A program made the position numbers and the translations under genes. This document shows positions 56,168-64,000 of a DNA stretch of 64,000 nucleotides, in pieces. This stretch comes from Hemerocallis citrina (Eukaryota; Streptophyta; Magnoliopsida; Asparagales; Asphodelaceae): the NCBI GenBank assembly GCA_017893485.1, contig CM030365.1, forward strand, positions 45,068,458 through 45,132,457, written 5' to 3'. The notes below the pieces were generated by a model. The model saw only the letters and a program-made list of their open reading frames with translations, had not been told where the DNA came from and did not search any database. Positions within the stretch are counted from its first letter, which is position 1, and every line of letters begins with the position of its first letter.

Positions 56168-56817
56168 ATCCTACCCACCTTACAACAAAATTTTGTTCTC
56201 GAAATTTGCTCATGCGGTACGTAGGACAAAACAAAAGCAAACTAGTGAAATAACAAAACTGGGAATAAAGGAAAAAAAGGAAAAGAAAGAACAGGGAATG
56301 AATGGAATGACCAAGAATGATGTTAAATAAAGCTTTAATGAATGATGGCAATGCAAATGAATGAATAAGAAAGTAAACAATGCAAAAAAGAAAAGCAACA
56401 AGAGAATCCTGGGACCTGTGGGTTATGGGCCCACCACGCTTCTGCTGCACCACTCTGATGGTGATGCTCCAAGCTGCAAACATGTTGTAGCAGATCAAGT
56501 GATGACGATCGACGAACCAAGCAGGAAGAAAAGAACGAACGACACCGGAATCAAAAGAAAATGGGTACGAAAAGAATGAAATCATACCCAATAAGGAATC
56601 AATGAATGGAAGAGATCAAAGAGGAATCCAATAAGACCAGTTTCCAGTTCATGATGATTATCAATAGTTCATGCGATTCCTGTATTGCACATACCGTTGA
56701 GTTAAACCGGTTAAAACCCAAATCTGATTAATATATCAAACAAAGCTAAACTTCCTTTCGTTAGTCACGTTTGACTGATATATTATCCAAACCTGGGCTC
56801 TGATACAACTAAAAACT
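56168..56817 (-). pseudogene. Reduced interior of the minus-strand element, protease remnant
   Basis: Only about 650 bp separate the LTR copies. At the right is a decayed primer site (minus: TTGTATCAGAGCCCAGG at about 56794-56808; the usual form has TGG). Between about 56400 and 56591 the minus strand keeps a degraded protease piece (FDSGVVRSFLPAWFVD, then FAAWSITI) that parallels the better copy at 4380-4660. RT and integrase are deleted. The small open frames here are not genes. Confidence 0.65.
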
Positions 56818-59800
56818 TTATCATGCACCGCTTTCCAAAAATGCGGAATATGAGTACATGACATTGACCCAGTGAATGACTAACGTCACTCATAAGCTGT
56901 TTATCCGATCAACTCAACAATATAATCAATACAGAACAATTGTGCAGGAAAAAATAATAATCTCATGAACAATAATACTTGGAATGAAGCAATAAAAAAT
57001 ATCCAAATACCATAAACCAACATCTGAAAACAATAATAAAATCTGGGACATAAGCCCAATAAAATAATAATCCAATTACAAATAGATAATAAGTCTCAAT
57101 ACATTAAGTTCAATACAGCGATAAGCAATTAAAAGCATTAAAATCTTCAGAATCTTTGTTTTCCAATCCCAGCAGGCAATTCTCCATCATTACCTGTAAA
57201 CACTTTATCTAAAAAGATGAAAAAATTTATCCTTAGAGCAAGTCATGGACAGCAAGTAGAGAAAGTAGGGAACAATAGAGTAACGATATAACAATGATTT
57301 TAACTGATCAATAGGAATCAATAACATGGCACGATAACAATAACCAATATCACGATATTCGATGCAATGGATATAAACCATGATTCAATATTCGGTAATA
57401 ATAATAATCAATGGTCAATATCAATAACACTTAGCTAATATTCGATATCAATAGGAACAATGAGGAACAATATGCAGTGTCGATGTCATGTGATTCTGAA
57501 GTCTATTAATCATTTTAATCCTAACTAATGTAGCACATCACGAGTCCCATTTATTTACCAAATGGTTGCTACATACAAACAAGTTACGTTTAGATTTAGT
57601 GGTGGATTTTATAGTTCATGTACTCGGCACGATAACAAAGTTCCATCCATAACGATAATTTATCCATAAGATGCTACAAGATCACAAGATCACAAGATTA
57701 CATGATCACATGAACACATGATAACGGTATAGGGAACCACGAGCCCCTTACCCGAGTACAGTCCTTATATTGTCCATTACTAGAGTCAACCCTTAAATCC
57801 CAGCTTGTTAATTATTTTATCGATGTAACAATACAATATGCAATTAAGGGACATGAGATGAACAATAATAATAATAGAGAAATAATAAGATGGTGACATG
57901 AAGTAGGACAAAAAGAATGATGACATTAGGACACTAGGATCATGCAATGCACATACACACTTCGATTCATGCAATACAATGATATAGGATTAATTAAATT
58001 ATTAAAAACTAGAAGATAAAATTCTGGACAGAAAGAGTAGTCTGTACAAAATTGCCGCTTCCTGCTGTTTCAGAACTCGAAAACTGAATCCTTCAGAAGT
58101 TCTAGAAAATAGACTTCCACACGGTTTCAACGCAAATTTAAAGTTCAAAATCCGACAATAGTAGCTAGGTCAATCACATTGTTCATTACAGATTTTATGT
58201 TCAGACCGAATTTCTACATCATGTTATTTTATTTTTAGAATCAGCAAAAGATCAATAATGAATTCATTAAAAATATTTATTAGACTCCTAAACATGATCA
58301 CTAACAATTTGGAAATTAACAGAGCAAAATTTTATCATTTGATCAGCCTAAGATGGAAAATACAAAAATCTGAAAATCTGAATGTAAAAACACAGCTGTA
58401 GTAAAATGGACATAACTTTTGCTACGCAACTCTGAATTCAGAAATTCAAGTTGTTATGGAAACTAAAAAGATAAGGCTATAATTCTTGTTCAGAAAATTA
58501 TTCATTTTCAGATCATTTACTGGGTCAAAAATAGCAGACAACATACCAACAACAAGCAATATACAGGTTTGGGTATTTTTCATGAAATAATTTAATTAAA
58601 CACAATGAGTATCAATTCTATTAGTCGATAAACTTCTCAATCAGCATGATAGGATATAAAAACATGGTAAATACGACTAAGAACACATACATACATCAAT
58701 TTATTATCAGTCAACCTTCAATCGATCAAATAACATACAACCTAGTAATTGTCTATACAATAATTAATCGTGTTATGAGATGCATGAAAATTTCCTAACG
58801 TCAATACTATATAATGTAAGCAAGATTCAATATTTTTGGAGTTAAAGTGACACGATGTCAAGAATATTGGGGTTAGCTCGTGTAAATCCTCAATAGACCC
58901 AACGAAAGAGATGAACATTGTATAATACGATAAACAAAGGGATCTACTTACAAGAGTTTCAACAAAACTTGAATTTGATGCAATTAACAATTCAAGCGGA
59001 CAGTAACTTGCCTTATTGACGATGAAACTGAATACCAACAATAGCGCTATGAGAATCCCGAAGCAACAAACTGACGAACACATGAAATAGCACTGTATAC
59101 TACGTGCAAAATAAATCAAACCAACAACAACGAAGAACAATTGATAGCAACAGCAATGGGGCTTCGCTGGCGGCCTGGCTGACGGCGAGCGGGGGTGGCG
59201 GCGACGATTGCGAGCGGGATAGGGGGCGATGGGGGATCGACGGATCTGGCATCAACGGCAAGAAGCAGCCTGCTCGTCGATTGAAACAGGGGACAAGGTC
59301 AGTGCGGCTGGGCTGAGGGTGGAGCTTCGATGGGAGAGAGAGAGGACGTCGATGGGAGGACGGCGACGGCCTGCGGGGGGTGCTCGCCGAAGATGGCAGC
59401 CGGAGATGGAGGTCAGGAGGTGGGTCGGGGTGTACTGCAAATCAGGAGAGAGAAAGTGAGGAGAGATGATAGAGAAATTGCGACGGCTACAATTTGTGTT
59501 TTTGGATTTTTAGTGTTTGTATTAGGGTTGTATTTATAGAATACAAGTAGATTGTTGGGTTAATGAGTTGGGATCCAATAATAGTGGTTTGGGTTGAGAA
59601 CAAACTGCAATTGGGTTTTAGGGTTCAATAAGAGATGAGTTTGAAGACAATAGGGTTCAAATAAAATGCTCACAATAATTAAATAGGATCGACAAGAAAA
59701 ATAGCCCAACAAGAAGAATAAAGAATTTCATGATAAATAAATAATACGAATGAAAAGAATATAAATTGGCTTGAAAATAAATTGAAATTTGCCAAGAAAG

Positions 59801-60161
59801 TTAGATCAAGTACGAAGATAAAATAATTCAATAAATGAATTTTTAATTTATAATCAAGAAATAACAATTAATAAACATAATAATAATAAAATTATACGAT
59901 AAAATAGTATTCAGGTTTAACGAATTCATTAAAATAATCCAATAATAATAATATATTTGTTTTAGGTTGAAATGTAAATAGTCGATCAATCAGAAATAGA
60001 AAGTAAGGTCAAAATACACCACTATTCGAAATAAATAAAATTTTCTATTAATAAATACTTTAAAAATAGATCTGAAAAGAATTTAACGCAAAATAAATTT
60101 TTAAATAATCAATATATAGAAAATATATGGAAAATACCTATTGTCGGGAATGGGGGTTACA
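56818..60161 (-). repeat. LTR copy B (about 3.34 kb), 5' LTR of the minus-strand element
   Basis: From the decayed end at 56818 (next to the primer site) to the minus-strand start TGTAACCCCCATTCCC at 60161. It matches copy A from about 57230 rightward and shows the empty insertion site for the 5.6-kb composite near 60016. The GC-rich block 59150-59450 and the frames in it match 49490-49860 and have no recognisable domain. Confidence 0.75.
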
Positions 60162-60261
60162 AGAATACAACAAAATTATAATTGGATAACTCAGATTATA
60201 GGAATTGAGAAAAGAAAAGAATTGCAAAAAGTAGTTCGAAAAATCGGAAACGGGGGTTTCA
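60162..60261 (-). repeat. Remnant of a 3' LTR, cut by the LTR-B element
   Basis: About 100 bp, with the minus-strand start TGAAACCCCCGTTTCC at 60261 and the phrase AAAAGAATTGCAAAAAG also found at 6930-6945. It follows directly after a decayed integrase (reading leftward), so it is the start of that element's 3' LTR, into which the LTR-B element inserted. Confidence 0.6.
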
Positions 60262-60287
60262 ATCCTACCCACCTTACAAGAAGAATT

Positions 60288-61683
60288 TCATCGTCGAAAT
60301 TCATTCAAGCGGGTCATAGGGAAACCCCGAGAAAAAAAACAAAAAACATACTCGAAGATATGAGGGAACTTCCTCCGAATTACATCCTCAAGTTCCCAAG
60401 TCGGCTCACCGGGCGAGTGAGGATTCCATGAGACTCGAAAAAGATTGATGACCGTATTCTTCAGGATATTCTCACGCCTGTCCAAGCTGGAGATTGGTCG
60501 AATCTCGCATGATAAGTCTAGCCTCACAGACAACTCCGAGTAATCAATCACATGATTGTCGTCCTGATGTACTTCCTGAACTGGGAGACGTGAAACATTT
60601 CATGGACTCCAGACAAGGCTGGTGGCAAAGCAAGCCTGTAAGCTACCTTGCCTGCTCATTCCACAATATCGAATGGACCGATGAATCAGGGACTTAGCTT
60701 ACCCCCACCACCAAAGCGGATAACACCTCTCCTTGGTGACACTTTGAGAAATACATGATCGCCTGCCACAAACTCTAAAGGCCTCCGGTGATAATCGACC
60801 CACTTCTTCTGCCTATCCTGAGCTACCTACAAGTGCTTCCTGATCTGAGCCACTGCGTCGACTGTCCTAGTGATTAACTCAGGCCCCAAAGTTTCCTCTC
60901 GCCGATATCGTCCCAACATACTGGCGATCGAAATTTGTGACCATAGAATACCTCGTACGAGGCTACCTTGAGACTTGCTTGGTAGGTTTTGTTGTACGAG
61001 AACTCAACCAAGTTCAGATGATCCTCCTACGAACCTCTAAACTGAAGAACACAAGACCTCAACATGTCCTCCAGTGTCTGAATCATCCTCTCAAATTGCC
61101 CGCCTGACTGTGGGTGGAATGCAGTGTTGAAGTTCAACTTAATTCCCAAACTCCTCTGAAGACTCTCCCAAAAATGGGATCTGAGCCTTACATCTTTATC
61201 TGATACAATGCTGACAGGAACTCCGTGCAGTCTCACAACTTCCTACATGTACTTCTCAGCTAGGCTCTCTGTAGACTGACCCACTCTGAACGGAATGAAA
61301 TGAGCACTCTTCGTCAACCGGTACATAATTACCCAAATGGCATTATGGCCCTTGGGACTCCTTGGCAATGCTATCATGAAATCCATGGAAATGTTTTCTC
61401 ATTTCCACTCCGGGATTGGAAAAGGTTGAAGGAGTCCAACGGTCCTCTGATGTTCCGCCTTCACTTGCTGACAGATCAAACACTAAGACACAAATCTTGC
61501 CATTGAACTCTTCATACCGTGCCACCAAAAGTTCTGCTTCAGATCTTTATACATCTTTGTGCCTCCAGGATAAATTGAGTAGGATGAGCATAAGCTTCTT
61601 CAAGTAGCTTATGCCTGACTTTCCCCTTCGGTACACATAACCTGGCACCAAAACGAAGAGACCTGTCTTCATGGATGACCAAG
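60288..61683 (-). pseudogene. Decayed integrase and chromodomain, Ty3/gypsy chromovirus
   Basis: The minus strand reads, from right to left, LRFGARLCVPKGKVRHKLLEEA (integrase N-terminal region), then VPVSIVSDKDVRLRSHFWES and AFHPQSGGQFERMIQTLEDM, where the catalytic glutamate position (QTER in active relatives) still has E. It ends with a chromodomain-like NLFRVSWNPHSPGEPTWELE and KFPHIF. Stops and frameshifts separate the pieces, and the zinc finger is largely lost. It probably belongs to the family whose gag-RT remnant lies at 3689-5960. It is cut at 61683 by a new LTR. Confidence 0.85.
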
Positions 61684-64000
61684 TGTAATCCCTGTTTTCC
61701 CAAAAATATATTTTTGTGCATTTTCTGTATTTAAAAATTTTTGCAAATTATTTTTTTTTCGTTTTTCAAATTCTTTTGTCAGATTCTACTATTGGATCTC
61801 CTATTAAAAGCTGTTTTCGATCAATAATGTTATTTGTAATCATTTTCTATGATCTTTATTTTTATTACTACTATTACTGTTATCATTATTACTATTATTA
61901 TTTTTATCATTTTTTCCTTGTTATTATTATTGTTCTCTGTATTATTATTATTACTGTTATTTTTAATACTATTATTATTATTCTTATTGTTATTGTTTTA
62001 ATTATTGTTGTTAGTATTTTAATAAAATCCTAAATTGTATGTTTTGTTGGCTATTAAATTTTCTTATGGGATTTTTTTTATATTTAAACCCATTACTTAT
62101 ATAAACCCAATACCCATTTCCCTAAACCTATACCCTATTCTTTTAACCAAACCCAACACCCCAACCTATAACCACTACCCATTTAAACCCATACCCATAC
62201 CCAATAATCCCCAGACCTGTAACCCTTCAGCCCAATAACCCAGACCCGTTCTACCCTTTCACCCTATATATACATTAACCCTAGCCTATGACTGTTCATA
62301 TTCCCCTCTAAACCCCAGCCGCCTGCATTCTCTCCCCGACCTTCCATATCCCTACTCTCCCCTCTCCCCTGTGTCGACACCATCTGTCGCGCTGCAGCGA
62401 CCACGGCGCAGCGGCGTCGCAACACCACTCCGGTGCACCTTGGCCGTCGCACCCTCGCATCGCTTGCGGCGTTGCTCAACGATGGCAGCATTGCTACATT
62501 CTGCCACCCTTAGTCGCCCGATTGATCTTGTTCATGATCTTGATTCTTGATCTTCGATCAAAGTCGTTTGATCTTATCTGATCACCTTGATCTCTTGATC
62601 TCTTGATCCCAACCGTCCGATCGTGTTCATGGGATATTTGTTTTTTAGATTCGTGATCTTGTTCGTGTTTCGTTCGTTCGTTCGTTGAGTTCATGTCCAG
62701 AAATTTGTTCTCGTTATTCTCTTTCTTTTGGTTGGATTCGTCGTCTCCCAGGCAAGTAATTTGTACTCAATTCCTTTATATGATACAAGGCATAAATACC
62801 GCTTGTAGTGTAGTTGGATTCTAAATACAATTCATGTGTAAAACCCCTTGTTGATATTGTCTCTATAGTGATTTGACCATAGTTGCCTCACGACACAATA
62901 TTGACATGAAACAACTTAGGTTTAACCCGTTCTTGATTTGATCATGTATGTGAGACTTCTTGTGAGAATTTGGGTATTTATTGAGAACCATGTGGTACAC
63001 TTATTTTAGATATGTTAATTACCCTATTTCATGATGTTTGGACACTTGGTAGACTTGAATTTGTGTTTGGTTGTGTTTGGATCAAGTTTCGTTGGATCTA
63101 TGTTGATTTTAGGTTTTGAAAAAATTCTTTGTTTTGTCGATATTCTGTCTTGATCAGTAATTTAGACCATATTAAGGTCAGAATCTTAATTTCAGTATAA
63201 AACATGATTTGTAGAGAAATTCGTCTTCTTTCCAACCCCTCTGACCTTTCTCGATTTAGTTTTTGTATGTGTGAGATATCACTATTTTACTACATAGGTG
63301 TAGATCTTTTCCAGATTTCGTTTCTTGGTGATTTTGATGACTAAATCATTTTGATACTTGTGCTACACATATTATTTTGATCTAGAATCATGGTCAGTTT
63401 TTCTATACTTATTTGGGGATTGCCTAGAATTTTGGTGGATTTTATTGATGAGTTTTAGATGCTGTTTCATGCTTGTCTATAAGGACTGTACTTGGTGTAT
63501 TTTACTCGCTGTTCTGTAAAGAATTGTATTTTCACCCAAATTCCTTTTACTGTATCAAAAATATTTATCATATATGAAAGTTGGATTATTTTGTCTATTT
63601 TCATCTCCCTTTGGCGGATTTGAATTTCGTTTCACGGTTTGTGAGATATTACAGTTTTCGTACAGTAGTGTTGGGAATTCCAGATTTGCCAAACTATCGT
63701 TTCTTGATGTTTTCTGATTTTTGATTACTAAACAAATTTTACTAGAAAATTATTAAACTTTATATTCTGATACTAGAAATATAAGGGAATACCCTATATT
63801 TTTCGTGGATTTATTTAATGAGTTTTGATGCTGTTTTCCTGCTCTTGAATTTGTTTTTCTTATTTCTGGCTGAACCTATTTTCTTGATTCAAATTAGTTT
63901 TGAGTTATGATTTTGTGAATTATTACATGACTAATTTGTATTCGCTGGATTCAGTTGGGAATCTATTTTCTAGACGTCTCGATGAATTCATAATTTCATG
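61684..64000 (+). repeat. Start of a long LTR running off the right edge
   Basis: TGTAATCCCTGTTTTCCC at 61684 interrupts the decayed integrase, as an LTR start would. A TTATTATTACTATT-rich tract (61855-62030) and CCCATACCCAATA-type runs follow, then a CCCTATATATACATTA TATA-like context near 62260, and later GTGAGATATCAC phrases also seen in solo LTR D. No coding frame is supported. The other end lies outside the window. Confidence 0.55.
61855..62030 (+). repeat. TTATTA/ACTATT low-complexity tract
   Basis: Nearly uninterrupted trinucleotide-like ATT/ACT repeats. The open frame across them reads as a hydrophobic run only because of composition. Confidence 0.85.

Noticed and set aside
56361..56579. 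Plus-strand 72-codon frame near 56.4 kb
   Set aside because: Antisense to a degraded protease remnant of the minus-strand element.
61716..62033. 105-codon hydrophobic open frame resembling a membrane protein
   Set aside because: It is encoded by TTA/ATT low-complexity repeats inside an LTR. Hydrophobicity is a consequence of T-rich codons.

Overview
This is a stretch of plant nuclear DNA, very probably from a eudicot. The evidence is the dense, nested LTR retrotransposons with initiator-Met-tRNA primer sites, the GT-AG introns, the TIR and Helitron DNA transposons, and the captured exon pieces that resemble plant genes (BIG BROTHER, neprosin, an MPS1-like kinase, an isoprenylcysteine methylesterase). 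I see no intact host gene, no rRNA or tRNA gene and no CRISPR. Almost every base that can be assigned belongs to a mobile element or its remains.

Layout. 1-932: 5' end of a Tat-type Ty3/gypsy element (minus). 933-3683: 3' part of a long chromovirus LTR. 3684-6973: decayed chromovirus (minus) with gag, protease, RT and its 5' LTR. About 6990-11950: decayed Athila-type element (plus), split by a small non-autonomous LTR element (10000-11257). 12000-14757: CACTA-type termini around exon-like pieces of host genes. 15035-15877: an LTR split by a solo LTR. 16018-18177: a hAT-like element with an exact 8-bp target duplication and captured exons. 20206-23072: a solo LTR of the same family as the intact element further on.

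The centre, 23576-42715, is a four-level nest resolved by target-site duplications. A miniature LTR element (GAGTA) contains a 3.15-kb solo LTR (TGCTG). That contains a Helitron carrying BIG BROTHER and neprosin exons, and the Helitron contains a complete, young 10,965-bp Tekay/Del-like chromovirus (GAAAC). The chromovirus has an extra intact coiled-coil ORF before gag, a possible 90-bp intron in gag-pol, and six regularly spaced pairs of 10-bp palindromes in each LTR. The palindrome array is kept in the diverged solo LTR at 20.2-23.1 kb.

The right third (43452-64000) is more LTR material: a ten-unit, strictly ~180-bp tandem array (45.3-47.2 kb), a minus-strand element with two 3-kb LTRs and an almost deleted interior, a 5.6-kb composite insertion with a half-kilobase inverted repeat and a hairpin-rich minisatellite, a decayed integrase-chromodomain region, and the start of another LTR running off the right edge.

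The genes form no pathway. The window records successive insertions, gene capture and decay. Only the 27181-38145 element looks recent (LTRs about 1% different by eye), and it carries in-frame TAG codons.
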